This document shows positions 20,969-29,611 of a stretch of 64,000 nucleotides of DNA, piece after piece. Source of the stretch: DATEAV01 sp964575425 (GTDB lineage Bacteria; Chloroflexota; Anaerolineae; Anaerolineales; E44-bin32); NCBI GenBank assembly GCA_964575425.1, contig CAZNRD010000004.1, positions 50,097-114,096 on the forward strand. Reading direction: 5' to 3'. The translations under genes and the position numbers were made by a program. The number at the start of each line of letters is the position of its first letter. Positions within the stretch are counted from its first letter, which is position 1. The notes under the pieces are model-generated. The model had not been told where the DNA came from and ran no database searches. It saw nothing but the letters and a program-made list of their open reading frames with translations.

Positions 20969-21532
20969 GTGCAGCACCTACATCTTCCCAGGCATTCACG
21001 CCTCGCCTGCCGAGCGGCGAGCACGCTCATCACTGCGGCACTGGCGAGCCTAGTGCTTGGGGCCTGCGACGGCTCTGCCAATCCAGTCCCCCTGCAGCGC
21101 GCAGGCCTGGTCATACTCCACGGCGATGGCACGCTGCGTCAGGCGTGCGTCGAGTTTTCGGAACGCTCGATTTCCGGATATGAGCTGCTCGCGCGCTCCG
21201 GGATCGCAGCCGTCGTCGACCCACGCAATGCCATGGGCGTGCTTGTCTGCTCGATTGACGGCGAAGGATGCTCCTTCCCAGATCAGGACTGCCTGTGTGC
21301 CTGCCGCGGCACCGGCGCATGTACCTACTGGGCCTACTTCACTCGCAGCCCCGACGGGTCGTGGTCCTACAGCCCCGTCGGGCCGAGCATGCGCCGGTTA
21401 TCGGATGCAGACGTCGACGCCTGGGTCTGGCTGAGAAGCTCCGGCGTGGAGGCTTCGCAGAGCCCGCCGCTGCCGTCGCTCGACATCGACGCCCTCTGCG
21501 GCCCACTGTCGGCCACGACGGAGTCACGATAG
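20969..21532 (+). CDS. Cys-rich secreted lipoprotein of unknown function
   Basis: A 187-residue protein with a signal peptide and a lipobox-like LVLGAC at about residue 32. The mature part has GYELLARSG, then a Cys cluster (VCSIDGEGC, QDCLCACRGTGAC) and a Trp/Tyr-rich end (TYWAYFTRSPDGSW, DVDAWVWL). The second part resembles DUF4430-type domains found in secreted proteins linked to cobalamin or prenyl ligands; I make that comparison from memory and hold it loosely. The gene lies divergent to secA with its own promoter, and its stop codon overlaps the tRNA-Leu -10 box. Confidence 0.75.
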   Translation: MQHLHLPRHSRLACRAASTLITAALASLVLGACDGSANPVPLQRAGLVILHGDGTLRQACVEFSERSISGYELLARSGIAAVVDPRNAMGVLVCSIDGEGCSFPDQDCLCACRGTGACTYWAYFTRSPDGSWSYSPVGPSMRRLSDADVDAWVWLRSSGVEASQSPPLPSLDIDALCGPLSATTESR

Positions 21533-21535
21533 AAT
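21530..21535 (+). promoter_or_regulatory. -10 box of tRNA-Leu, overlapping upstream stop codon
   Basis: TAGAAT 7 bases before the mature tRNA 5' end; its first three bases are the stop codon of the lipoprotein gene. Confidence 0.5.
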
Positions 21536-21542
21536 ATCTGCA

Positions 21543-21626
21543 GGGGCGGTGGCGGAACAGGCAGACGCCGGGGACTTAAAATCCCTTGAGGGCGACCTCG
21601 TGTGGGTTCGACTCCCACCCGCCCCA
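21543..21626 (+). tRNA. tRNA-Leu(TAA)
   Basis: An 84-base class II tRNA. The acceptor stem GGGGCGG pairs with CCGCCCC, the anticodon loop CTTAAAA sits on a GGGA/TCCC stem, there is a long variable arm (TTGAGGGCGACCTCG) typical of Leu, and the T arm is GTGGGTTCGACTCCCAC. The discriminator is A and CCA is not fully encoded. Confidence 0.95.
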
Positions 21627-21681
21627 CCTGCCGCCTGGCTCAGCCCCTCGGGCGCTCGCGCGAACAGGCATGGAGGCTGCA

Positions 21682-22605
21682 ATGGCAACACGCTCTGTCG
21701 GACGTACACTCCTGTTCCTGTCTCTGGCCGTCAGCATGGCCGCCTGCGGTCTCCCCGGCGCCGCCCAGCCCACGCCCTTCGTCTTCCCGACGCCCAATCT
21801 CACCCACACAGCCATCTTCGCCGGGCTGGCCACCGAGACTCCAGCCGAAGCCACTCAACCGCCGCCCGAGACTCCTCTGCCGACCATCGCCACGATTGAG
21901 CCGGTCATCACCGTCCTTCCCTCTCCGACCCTCAGCCCCCTCTCCTCGCGCCCCAACGGCTCCCCGGTAACCGCCGACTACCTGGCGACCGCTCCCACGA
22001 TCGACGGCGTCCTGGGCGAATGGACGACGACCGCCTACACGGCCAACCAGGTCGTCTTCGGCGCCGCGGCCTGGACCGGGACGAGCGACCTCTCCGCTGC
22101 GTATTACGTTGGGTGGGATTCGGGGAATCTCTATCTGGCGGCGCGTGTAACGGACGACCGCCACGTGCAGGTCTCGAGCGGACGGTACCTATACAAGGGA
22201 GACGATGTCGAAATCCAGCTCGACACCGACCTTCCCGGCGATTACTACTCCACCACCCTCAGCGCAGATGACTACCAGATCGGCCTCTCGCCAGGCGACT
22301 TTGCCGCCCGTCCAGCCGAAGCCTATCGCTGGTATCCGGCGGCGCTCGAAGCCAGCCTGCCCACCGTCGCCGTTGCAGCCCGGAAGACCGATCAGGGATA
22401 CGACCTTGAGGCTCGCATTCCCTGGTCCGTCTTCGGCGTGACCCCTGCGGGCGGGACCACGTATGGCTTCGCCCTCTCGTTCTCCGACAATGACCGGGCC
22501 GGCTCGGCGGTCCAGCAGTCGATGGTGTCGAGCGTCGCCACGAGGCGCCTTCAGAACCCGACGACCTGGGGCACATTGATCCTGGCCCCGGCTGGAGGCT
22601 CCTGA
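21682..22605 (+). CDS. Lipoprotein with CBM9-like sugar-binding domain
   Basis: A 307-residue lipoprotein: signal peptide with lipobox SMAAC at residues 20-24, a long Thr/Pro-rich linker (about 30-95), then a carbohydrate-binding module of the CBM9/DOMON-like type. The domain start TIDGVLGEW, the YYVGWDSGNLYLAARVTDDRH strand and IPWSVFGVTP are characteristic. It probably holds a polysaccharide at the cell surface. ATG 21682 is preferred over ATG 21670 because GGAGG lies 5 bases before it. It follows tRNA-Leu and may be read from the tRNA promoter. Confidence 0.88.
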   Translation: MATRSVGRTLLFLSLAVSMAACGLPGAAQPTPFVFPTPNLTHTAIFAGLATETPAEATQPPPETPLPTIATIEPVITVLPSPTLSPLSSRPNGSPVTADYLATAPTIDGVLGEWTTTAYTANQVVFGAAAWTGTSDLSAAYYVGWDSGNLYLAARVTDDRHVQVSSGRYLYKGDDVEIQLDTDLPGDYYSTTLSADDYQIGLSPGDFAARPAEAYRWYPAALEASLPTVAVAARKTDQGYDLEARIPWSVFGVTPAGGTTYGFALSFSDNDRAGSAVQQSMVSSVATRRLQNPTTWGTLILAPAGGS

Positions 22606-22636
22606 GGCCGTCTCAGGTGCCTGGGTGCAACAATCA

Positions 22637-22667
22637 GACAGCCGCACCGGGCTCCGGTGCGGCTGTC
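22637..22667. terminator. Strong convergent terminator hairpin
   Basis: A 14-bp perfect stem (GACAGCCGCACCGG / CCGGTGCGGCTGTC) with a 3-base GCT loop, between the CBM9 lipoprotein and degV-family genes, which converge. No long T-tract on either side. Confidence 0.75.
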
Positions 22668-22702
22668 ACGGGATGTCTAGGCCTCCGTAGCCCCCTGCCA
22701 GC

Positions 22703-23551
22703 TCACACCCCGTAGCTGTACGCGATCCCGACCGTTCCCGGGCCTGCATGCGTCCCAACCACCGGGCTGGCGTCCGCCGTAAGAGTCTCCACGGGACTCA
22801 GTCTTCGGGCTGCCTCGGCCAGGACGGCTCGCGCCTCATCTTCCGCGGCAGCGTGAATGGCGGCCAGCCGCACCGGCTTGCGTCCGGCAAGGCGCTCTTC
22901 CAGCACATCGAGCATCCGGGCGGTGGCCTTGGCCTTGGTCCGGACGCGCTCGATGGGCTCGACTCTGCCATCGCGCAGCTCCAGCAGTGGTTTGATGTTC
23001 AGGGCAGAGCCGATGAGCTTGGAGGCGCCTCCGATCCTGCCGCCGCGATGCAGGAACTCGAGCGTATCGACGACAAACAGGACGCCGGTGTGGCCCTTCG
23101 CGGCACTGGCGATGGCGACGACCTCGTCGAACGACTTGCCGTCGGCCACCGCCCTGGCCGCCTCCAGGACCTGGAAGCCCAGGGCCATTGAAGTCGCTTC
23201 CGAGTCGACGATCTCAATCCTGGAACCTGGGAACATCTCTTTGGCGTGCTGTGCCGAATTGATCGTCCCCGAGAGCTTGGATGAGATCAGAAGAGCCAAC
23301 ACCGGCACGCCCTCGGCCACAAAGGGCTCCAACATCTTCTTGAAGGTGCCGGCGTTGACCTCGGAGGTGGTGGGCATGATCTCGGCCGTCTTGAGGCGGG
23401 CGTAGAACTGCGCCGGGGTGATGTCCACCCCGTCCAGCAACTGCTCCTCCCCCCAGATGAGTAGCTGGGGGGCAACCTTGATGTCGTACTTGGCTACGAG
23501 GTCCTGGGGAATGTAGGCCGTGCTGTCGGTGATGATAGCAACTCGCGGCAT
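22703..23551 (-). CDS. DegV-family fatty-acid-binding protein
   Basis: A 282-residue two-domain protein of the DegV family. Signatures are ITDSTAYIPQDLV at the N-terminus, TSEVNAGTF, ISSKLSGTINSAQ and GRIGGASKLIGSALNIKPLL. Family members bind a fatty acid and present it to the FakA kinase to make acyl phosphate for phospholipid synthesis. FakA is not adjacent here. PlsY, which uses acyl phosphate, is encoded at 62.6 kb. A good GGAGGAGG precedes the ATG. Confidence 0.93.
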   Translation of the reverse strand: MPRVAIITDSTAYIPQDLVAKYDIKVAPQLLIWGEEQLLDGVDITPAQFYARLKTAEIMPTTSEVNAGTFKKMLEPFVAEGVPVLALLISSKLSGTINSAQHAKEMFPGSRIEIVDSEATSMALGFQVLEAARAVADGKSFDEVVAIASAAKGHTGVLFVVDTLEFLHRGGRIGGASKLIGSALNIKPLLELRDGRVEPIERVRTKAKATARMLDVLEERLAGRKPVRLAAIHAAAEDEARAVLAEAARRLSPVETLTADASPVVGTHAGPGTVGIAYSYGV

Positions 23552-23658
23552 GTGTCCTCCTCCGTTGCGGCTGGGGCGGTGACCCCACGACAGTTAACAC
23601 CGGCGGGCCGCAACGGAGGCGCTGGCGAAGCCCGGAGACTGCCAACGGGCGAGGGAGC

Positions 23659-25383
23659 CTATCGCCGAGAGAACAGCCAGTCGAGCAAATGGTCTAGCGG
23701 CCAAGTGTTGACCACTGCCGCCGGTGGGACCCAGCCGCGCCGGGCAATCCCCACCCCGAACGGCCGCAGGCTGAAATCCTGCGGGCTGTGGGCATCGGAA
23801 TTGATCGCCAGAATGCAGCCGATGTCCACCGCCCTTCGGGCGTGCGCCTCATCCAGGTCGAGGCGAGCAGGATGGGCATTGATTTCCAGGGCCACACCGC
23901 GCGCCGCCGCTTCGCGCAGGATCAGGTCCATGTCGAGTTCGGCCGGATCCCTTTGTCCCACCATGCGGCCGGTCGGGTGCCCGATGATGTCGACGTGTCG
24001 GTTGCGGATGGCGGCCAACAGCCGGCCGGTGATCTGGTCTTTCTTCTGGCGCAGAGAGGTGTGAATGGAGGCCGTGACCACGTCCAGCTCGCGGAGCACC
24101 TCATCCGGAAAGTCGAGCGTCCCATCGGCGCGGATCTCCACCTCCACCCCGCGCAGGAGGCGGATGGAGTCGCCGAGCCTGCGCTGCACCGCTTGGATTT
24201 CCAGCCCCTGCTGGCGCAAGCGTTCGACGCTCAACCCGTTGGCCACTCCCAGGCTCTGCGAGTGATCAGCGATCGCCAGGTAGCGCAGCCCAAGGTCGCG
24301 GGCAGCAAGGGCCATCCGCTCGACAGGGACTGTCCCGTCGGTCCAATCACTGTGCGAGTGCAACTCGCCGGCCAGATCGCCCAAAGCGACCAGTGGCGGC
24401 AGCCGGCCCTTGCGTGCGGCCTGGATTTCACCCCGGTCCTCGCGCAGCTCCGGCGGAATCCACGGAAGGCCGAGGGTCGCGTACACCTCTTCTTCCTCGG
24501 CGCAGAGGATCTCCTCGCCTGTCGACCGTTTGAAGCCGTGCTCTGAGAGGGAAAGGCCCTGGTCCAGCGCCAGCTCTCTCAGGCGCACATTGTGCGCCAT
24601 CGAGCCTGTGGCGTACTGCAGCGCGCTGCCGAAGCGCTCCGGCGGGTGGACCCACAGCTGGACCCGCGTTCCATCGACCAGCTCCGCGCTGGCCTTGGTC
24701 TCTCCCTTTCCGGTGACACGGTGCACTTCTGGCAAGCGGATGAAGGCATGCAGCACAGTCGCTGGGTCCGTTGCTCCCACGAGGAGGTCAATATCCCCAA
24801 CCGTCTCGCGCCAGCGCCTCACGCTGCCCACCGGCTCGGCGCGCCGCACGCCCTCGACCTGGCGCAGCTTCGCCAGCAGCTCTTCGGCCACCGCCATCGC
24901 CGCGCCGATCGAGGTGCGCCCACTCTGCCGACGGCGTAGCGTCTCGATGCGTTCCAGGATTTGCGCCTCGGAGCGCTCCCCCATTCCGGGGAGCGTTCGC
25001 AGCCGACCCTCACGCGCCGCCTGCTCGAGCTGGTCGAGCGAGGTGACTCCAAGCTCTTTCCAGAAGCGGGCAGCCTTCTTGGGGCCCACGCCGCCGACGC
25101 GGAGCACCTCTACCAATCCGGAGGGAATCTCCTCTTTCAGCCGCTCGTAGAACCCCAGCTTGCCGGTGCGAAGCAGCTCATCAATCTTGCCAGCGATGGC
25201 CTTGCCCACCCCCGGGATGCTCTCCAGCTCCCCCTCCCGCCACACCGCCCTTATGTCACGGCCCAGGTCGAGCAGACCCTGGGCTGCCTTGCGATAGGCC
25301 AGGACTTTGTAGATCTGCTCGCCCCTTATCTCGAGCAGGTCTGCAATTGTTTCCAGCACCTGGGCCATCTCGCGGTTGTTCAC
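23659..25383 (-). CDS. polX: DNA polymerase/3'-5' exonuclease PolX
   Basis: A 574-residue family X repair polymerase. The N-terminal half has helix-hairpin-helix segments (ELESIPGVGKAI, VGGVGPKKA, LRTLPGMGER) and the nucleotidyltransferase motif with GDIDLLVG. The C-terminal half (about 335-570) is a PHP domain with ELHSHSDWTDG and AIADHSQ, which carries 3'-5' exonuclease and AP-endonuclease activity in characterised relatives. It fills small gaps in base-excision repair. The GTG start lies 3 bases after the CAP-protein stop, so they are co-transcribed. Confidence 0.95.
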   Translation of the reverse strand: MNNREMAQVLETIADLLEIRGEQIYKVLAYRKAAQGLLDLGRDIRAVWREGELESIPGVGKAIAGKIDELLRTGKLGFYERLKEEIPSGLVEVLRVGGVGPKKAARFWKELGVTSLDQLEQAAREGRLRTLPGMGERSEAQILERIETLRRRQSGRTSIGAAMAVAEELLAKLRQVEGVRRAEPVGSVRRWRETVGDIDLLVGATDPATVLHAFIRLPEVHRVTGKGETKASAELVDGTRVQLWVHPPERFGSALQYATGSMAHNVRLRELALDQGLSLSEHGFKRSTGEEILCAEEEEVYATLGLPWIPPELREDRGEIQAARKGRLPPLVALGDLAGELHSHSDWTDGTVPVERMALAARDLGLRYLAIADHSQSLGVANGLSVERLRQQGLEIQAVQRRLGDSIRLLRGVEVEIRADGTLDFPDEVLRELDVVTASIHTSLRQKKDQITGRLLAAIRNRHVDIIGHPTGRMVGQRDPAELDMDLILREAAARGVALEINAHPARLDLDEAHARRAVDIGCILAINSDAHSPQDFSLRPFGVGIARRGWVPPAAVVNTWPLDHLLDWLFSRR

Positions 25384-25386
25384 CCG

Positions 25387-25965
25387 TTACCTCTCCTGCG
25401 GCGCCCTCTCAGCCAGCAGCAGAACCACCTTCCACTCCTCGTCATCCGCCATCAGGCCGCTGCCGGCATAGCGATACGCCGGATCGAGAAGAACGCTGCG
25501 ATGTTCGGGACTTGCCAGCCAGCGTGCCATAATGGCGGCACCCAGATCCTGCAGCCCGGGCGCAGAGGCTGCCAAGACCTCGGCCAGTCTGCCACCAAAA
25601 CCCGAACCGACCATGAGCTTGAGCGGCAGAGGCTCATTCGTCTCGGGGTCCCGCGACGCCAGGTACCCTCGCGCCGCCATGTCCTCGGATCGAGTGAAGG
25701 CGAGATCGATCAGACTGTCCGAGACTTCCAGAAGAGGCAAGCCGTGGGCAGCGCGGTCCTCATTCAGACGATCTATGAAGGACGCGGCCGCCGGCCGCAG
25801 GACAGCACGCCGAGCCTCGATCAGCCCAGGCTCATCCTCCCCGCTGCCAGGCTCGATCTTGATGGGATCAGCGGTGGCGCGAAGTGGCAGGTCGACTGGG
25901 AGCGAGGTGCAGGCCGCCACGGCTGAGATCACAAGAAGCAGACGTGCTATTCGCCGGCTGCCCAT
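25387..25965 (-). CDS. CAP/SCP-domain lipoprotein
   Basis: A 192-residue secreted protein. The signal peptide ends in a lipobox (AVAAC, residues 15-19). The CAP (SCP/PR-1) domain follows: IDRLNEDRAAHGLPLLEV, the helix with RSEDMAARGYL, then SPEHRSVLLDPAYRYAGSGL. The usual first His of the CAP active tetrad (HSxDMA) is replaced by Arg, while the His in PEHR remains. The role in bacteria is unclear. ATG 25965 has GGAGGGAGG just upstream and a TATAAT at 25985. It leads an operon with polX. Confidence 0.85.
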   Translation of the reverse strand: MGSRRIARLLLVISAVAACTSLPVDLPLRATADPIKIEPGSGEDEPGLIEARRAVLRPAAASFIDRLNEDRAAHGLPLLEVSDSLIDLAFTRSEDMAARGYLASRDPETNEPLPLKLMVGSGFGGRLAEVLAASAPGLQDLGAAIMARWLASPEHRSVLLDPAYRYAGSGLMADDEEWKVVLLLAERAPQER

Positions 25966-25984
25966 CCTCCCTCCGTCGCACGCG

Positions 25985-25990
25985 ATTATA
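25985..25990 (-). promoter_or_regulatory. -10 box of CAP-polX operon
   Basis: Perfect TATAAT on the minus strand, 19 bases before ATG 25965, leaving just enough leader for the Shine-Dalgarno. Confidence 0.6.
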
Positions 25991-26109
25991 TACCTCCGCC
26001 TTCGCATGACCGCACTGAACCAGGCGGGCAGCCCGGTGATGACGATTGCCCAGACCTGCCGTTTGTGCTATGCTTTGCTTCAGTCCCCGCCCGGAGCGTG
26101 AGGTGTCGC

Positions 26110-26493
26110 ATGGCCAGCAGAGCGCCCGTGCACCCCATCGTGGTCTATCGAATCGAGAAGCACCCGCTCGACGTCGGCGCCTCTGGCCGAGGCTTCCAGT
26201 GGCTCGGCTGCGGCGAGGGGCTTCGGCGCGACCTCGAAGGCCTGATCGGTCCACACGATCCCGGTCAGGTCAGCGTCCTGGTCGACCCTCATCCAGCCGG
26301 TCCTGCTTGGCGGGAGCTCATCGAATCGCTGCTGCAGGAGCGTGTGCGCATGGTGGTCACGCATCTGGCACCACTGACCTCCGGCCAGCGCCAGCAGCTG
26401 ATCGCGGTCTGCGCTCAGTCCGGCACCCGCCTGATCACGCCGAGTGATGCCGGCCGCCGCCGCCAGGCCGAGGCCGCTCCGCGAAGCCTGTAA
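26110..26493 (+). CDS. Small protein of unknown function
   Basis: A 127-residue protein that I do not recognise. It looks like an alpha/beta domain: strand VSVLVDPH, helix AWRELIESLLQERV, strand RMVVTHLAPLT, helix GQRQQLIAVCAQ, strand TRLITPS. This order recalls Rossmann-like or resolvase-like folds but has no catalytic motif. ATG 26110 has GAGGTG upstream. It lies 5 bases before the PHP gene and is probably in its operon. A TATGCT near 26070 may be the -10. Confidence 0.65.
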   Translation: MASRAPVHPIVVYRIEKHPLDVGASGRGFQWLGCGEGLRRDLEGLIGPHDPGQVSVLVDPHPAGPAWRELIESLLQERVRMVVTHLAPLTSGQRQQLIAVCAQSGTRLITPSDAGRRRQAEAAPRSL

Positions 26494-26498
26494 CCCAC

Positions 26499-27593
26499 AT
26501 GCACCGTAGACCTGAGGAGACAAGGTCGACGTATGAATACGTCGGCAACCTTCACATCCACACGCCATTCTCGGATGGCTTCGGCACCCATGAGGAAGTT
26601 GCCCAGGCCGGGCTGAGCGTCGGCCTGGACTTCGTCGTCGTCACGGACCACAACGTCTGGGTGGGCGGAGTCGAAGGCTATCGCTACCAGGGCGAGAGAC
26701 GGCTCCTGCTCCTTGTTGGAGAAGAGGTACACGACCAGGCACGCGAACCGCAGAAGAACCATCTCCTGATCTTCGGCGTCGATCGCGAACTGGCGCCTCT
26801 GGCACCCGAACCGAGGCGCCTTCTCGCTGCCGTGGCCGAGGCAGGCGGCCTGTCCTTCTTCGCCCACCCCACGGACCCGGCTGCTCCGCTGTTCGATCAG
26901 CCCGACCTCTCGTGGGTGGAATGGGGCCTCGGGGATTTCACTGGGATTGAACTCTGGAACTTCATGAGCGAGTTCAAGCTACACCTGCGGTCGATCCCCT
27001 CTGCGCTCCACCACGCGTATCATCCGGAGAAGGTGGTGACGGGCCCTTTCCCGGAGACGCTGCGGCGCTGGGATGAGCTACTGGCCGCAGGCCGCCGCGT
27101 CGTGGCCATCGGGGGATCGGACGCGCACGCGTTTCAGATCCAGGCAGGACCGCTACGACGCGTCGTCTTTCCCTACGAGTTCCTGTTTCGGGCGGTCAAC
27201 ACGCACGTCCTGACCTCGGAGCCCCTGAGCGGGGATGCCCGCGCCGACCGCCAGCGCCTCTACCTTGCCCTCCGTTACGGCCGCTGCTTCATCGGCTATG
27301 ACCTTCCGGCCTCTACGAAGGGCTTCCGCTTCAGCGCGCAGGGAAAGGAAGGCACCGCGCTCATGGGCGAGAGCATCGCCGCGCGCCACGGCGTGACGCT
27401 GCAGGTATGGCTGCCGCAGCGCGCAGACTTGAGGCTGCTGCGAAACGGCCGCGCAGTCAAGGAGCTGCGCGAGGCGCAGACGGCGGTGCACATCGCCTCC
27501 GAGCCGGGCGCGTACCGCGTCGAGGCCTACCTCGACTACAAGGGCCGCCGCCGCGCGTGGATCCTCAGCAACCCGATCTACCTGATGGCCTGA
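26499..27593 (+). CDS. PHP-domain metal-dependent hydrolase
   Basis: A 364-residue protein with an N-terminal PHP phosphoesterase domain: NLHIHTPFSDG, VVTDHNVW, a Glu in VGEEVH, FAHPTD, and GGSDAHAF supply the usual metal ligands. The last 80 residues (LMGESIAARHGVTLQVWL onward) form an Ig-like strand-rich domain often attached to such PHP proteins. It probably hydrolyses a phosphate ester or tyrosyl-type phosphate; the substrate is unknown. It shares an operon with the 127-residue protein upstream. Confidence 0.88.
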   Translation: MHRRPEETRSTYEYVGNLHIHTPFSDGFGTHEEVAQAGLSVGLDFVVVTDHNVWVGGVEGYRYQGERRLLLLVGEEVHDQAREPQKNHLLIFGVDRELAPLAPEPRRLLAAVAEAGGLSFFAHPTDPAAPLFDQPDLSWVEWGLGDFTGIELWNFMSEFKLHLRSIPSALHHAYHPEKVVTGPFPETLRRWDELLAAGRRVVAIGGSDAHAFQIQAGPLRRVVFPYEFLFRAVNTHVLTSEPLSGDARADRQRLYLALRYGRCFIGYDLPASTKGFRFSAQGKEGTALMGESIAARHGVTLQVWLPQRADLRLLRNGRAVKELREAQTAVHIASEPGAYRVEAYLDYKGRRRAWILSNPIYLMA

Positions 27594-27674
27594 GGGCTGC
27601 CCTCCCTGCCTGCCCGATTACGCTCCAGGATGACCCTACCGCCCGCACAGCCTCGCGCGGCGAAACGCGCGCGG

Positions 27675-28187
27675 TCACCGGACGGCGACCGTCGTGCACG
27701 CCACGCCGCGGCTGTGGATGACGGCGATGTGCCAGGTTGTTGCCAGGCCCTCAAGAGGCGTGAAGCCTTGCTCAAGATTGAAGCGGCCGTCCGCGCCGAT
27801 TTCCACTGCCGGACGGACCTCATGCGTCTGCGAATGAGCCCGGTTGCCGCGGCGCACTCGCGCCGTGGCTACCAGCGTGGTGTCTTCTCCCGGCAGGAAG
27901 CCTTCCCCACGGATCTCGACAAGCCCGCTGCGAAGGACCCTTGCCGACAGAGACAGGCCCGGGATATCTGTGCACTCGAAAGGTGTGGCAGTGGGCAGCG
28001 GCGTGCCATTCACGACCGTGACATCCAGCGGCTCGGGCGTCGCGGTGAAACCGGGGCCGCCGGGCGCGGGCGGCGTCCCGCAGGCGGCCAGCAGGACGCT
28101 GGCGAACAAGCACCCTGCGAGTAGCTTACTCCCAAACCCCCTGTTCAACCTCCCGACCCCTCTCGCCAAAACGCACTCACCACTCAT
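27675..28187 (-). CDS. Lipoprotein of unknown function
   Basis: A 170-residue lipoprotein: signal peptide with lipobox LLAAC at about residues 32-36, a Pro/Thr-rich linker (TPPAPGGPGFTATPEP), then a strand-rich domain with GLVEIRGEGFLPGEDTT and VEIGADGRFNLEQGF, which resembles an Ig-like or IPT fold. ATG 28187 is set by GGAGGGAAG upstream. It is not clearly linked in operon to its neighbours. Function unknown. Confidence 0.75.
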   Translation of the reverse strand: MSGECVLARGVGRLNRGFGSKLLAGCLFASVLLAACGTPPAPGGPGFTATPEPLDVTVVNGTPLPTATPFECTDIPGLSLSARVLRSGLVEIRGEGFLPGEDTTLVATARVRRGNRAHSQTHEVRPAVEIGADGRFNLEQGFTPLEGLATTWHIAVIHSRGVACTTVAVR

Positions 28188-28456
28188 CGAACTTCCCTCC
28201 GTGCGTTCGGACACGGGTTGCAGACCGGGCCGGCAGGGCCTGCCGCGCGTTCGAGGCTTGCTGAGTCCCGGCGCAGAAGCCTTCACCGGTTGTCGAATCG
28301 ATACACGCGCCTCACTTGTGGGCCTTGGTGACGGACGACCAGTGGATGGACTCAGGCACCTGGGCAACGGCTGACCCCCCTCGCGAGCATTGCGGCGCCT
28401 GACGAACACGCCTGCCACTGCCCGCAACCGGAACCAGAGCACGCGCCTTGCCAGTC

Positions 28457-28873
28457 CTACTGCTCCTCGCCCCAGATCAGGTGGTATCCTCCTGCCAAGT
28501 CCGACGCGACTACATGAAGAAGCCAGGTGCCGGCAACAGCCCTCATCCCGATGCTGCTCTCGCCCGATTCGAAGTCAGATATCTGCCCATTCCACCGCTC
28601 CGTTCCATCCGGTCCTCTCAGGGACCACGCAACGCTTCCGTTGGTCACCCTGTAGACCAGGCGGATCTTGATCGGGTCCGCACTCTCAGAGACTTCAAAG
28701 CAGTAGGTTGTCGAAGCGGATTCGCTGTCTCCCGCCAGACCCACGTAGGTGCCTGGAGGAACCTCGAGGTCGCAGGTTTGCGAGGAGGTTGTCGGTTCCG
28801 CGCAGGAGGCCAGGGCGGCCGCGACCGCGATCAACACGAGGAAGAGAGTCATCTTGTGTCTGCAGCCCGCCAT
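28457..28873 (-). CDS. Lipoprotein with beta-rich prepeptidase-like domain
   Basis: A 138-residue lipoprotein. The signal peptide ends ALASC at residues 22-26. The mature part is beta-rich (FEVSESADPIKIRLVYRV, WSLRGPDGTERW, GTWLLHVVASDLAGGYHLIW) and resembles the jelly-roll prepeptidase C-terminal type, which supports other secreted proteins. AGGAGGG lies before ATG 28873. No partner is apparent; it is transcribed toward the other lipoprotein gene on the same strand. Confidence 0.72.
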   Translation of the reverse strand: MAGCRHKMTLFLVLIAVAAALASCAEPTTSSQTCDLEVPPGTYVGLAGDSESASTTYCFEVSESADPIKIRLVYRVTNGSVAWSLRGPDGTERWNGQISDFESGESSIGMRAVAGTWLLHVVASDLAGGYHLIWGEEQ

Positions 28874-29574
28874 CGCAGAATCCCTCCTGGGTTGAGGCCC
28901 CGTTCCACACGCCTTTCGGCATGGTCCGAACAAGCGGATTCCCTCTCCACGTCGGACACACCGGCCCTCGCAGCTCTTGCCGGGTCCTAGATGCAGTCGT
29001 TGCCGGAGGGCATTGTACCCGTGGAAGAATCCGACAGGCTTGTGGAGTAGGTGCATGAGTGTGCGAGCGCTAGGCTGCCCCCGCCCGAGTCAGGCCCTGC
29101 AGAGCAAAGAAGCCGATCTGACGGCGGCACGTGCCCTGACCGGGACTCTCGAACCGCGATTTCAGCGACGTTGAGAAGCCCGTTGCCGGGTCGGTAAGGC
29201 GATGAACGGTCCGCGAGACAAGAGTCCAGTCCCGATCCTCATCGGATGGGTGAACGGTAGTGGTCAGGAGCACCCCTCCGGCCTGTGCTAAGTGAGAGAG
29301 AGATTGGAGGTTTGCGGGGACTAGGCACTTGCCGGATAGCTTGGAGAGGAAGAAAGCCTTGCTCGCGGCGGTCACGACCAGCCAACGCCTTCCGCACATC
29401 AGAACCCCTTTTTGTACACTCAACCCCTTTCGCTCGGCCCTGCCAGTCTACCAACCATTCTGCCCCCCTCCCACCCCTTGTGAAAACCCCGTGTGCGACA
29501 ATTGCGGACCACTCTGGATAGGATGCGGCAAGGGCTCTTCCGCCTTTGGCGCAGACGCGCTCCAACTGCCGTGG
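28874..29574. other. Long gene-free interval upstream of uvrB
   Basis: About 700 bases with no convincing gene. Open frames on both strands lack ribosome sites and known motifs. A minus-strand TACAAT at 29012-29017 could be a distant promoter for the lipoprotein at 28873. The stretch 29405-29480 is pyrimidine-rich (runs of CCCC and TTTT) on the plus strand. I see no tRNA, RNase P, tmRNA or SRP RNA here. Confidence 0.45.
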
Positions 29575-29580
29575 TAGAAT
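29575..29580 (+). promoter_or_regulatory. -10 box of uvrB
   Basis: TAGAAT, 31 bases before the uvrB ATG. No LexA-type operator was recognised beside it. Confidence 0.5.
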
Positions 29581-29611
29581 CCTCGCTCATCTGTTCGAGC
29601 GCATTCCAGCC

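Noticed and set aside
29070..29423. Possible 117-residue protein on the minus strand before uvrB
   Set aside because: No Shine-Dalgarno or -10 near its start and no family motif. Its tail could be a fragment of a degenerate gene, but that is not supported.
29057..29574. Structured RNA such as RNase P, tmRNA or SRP RNA in the long gap
   Set aside because: None of their conserved core sequences is visible.
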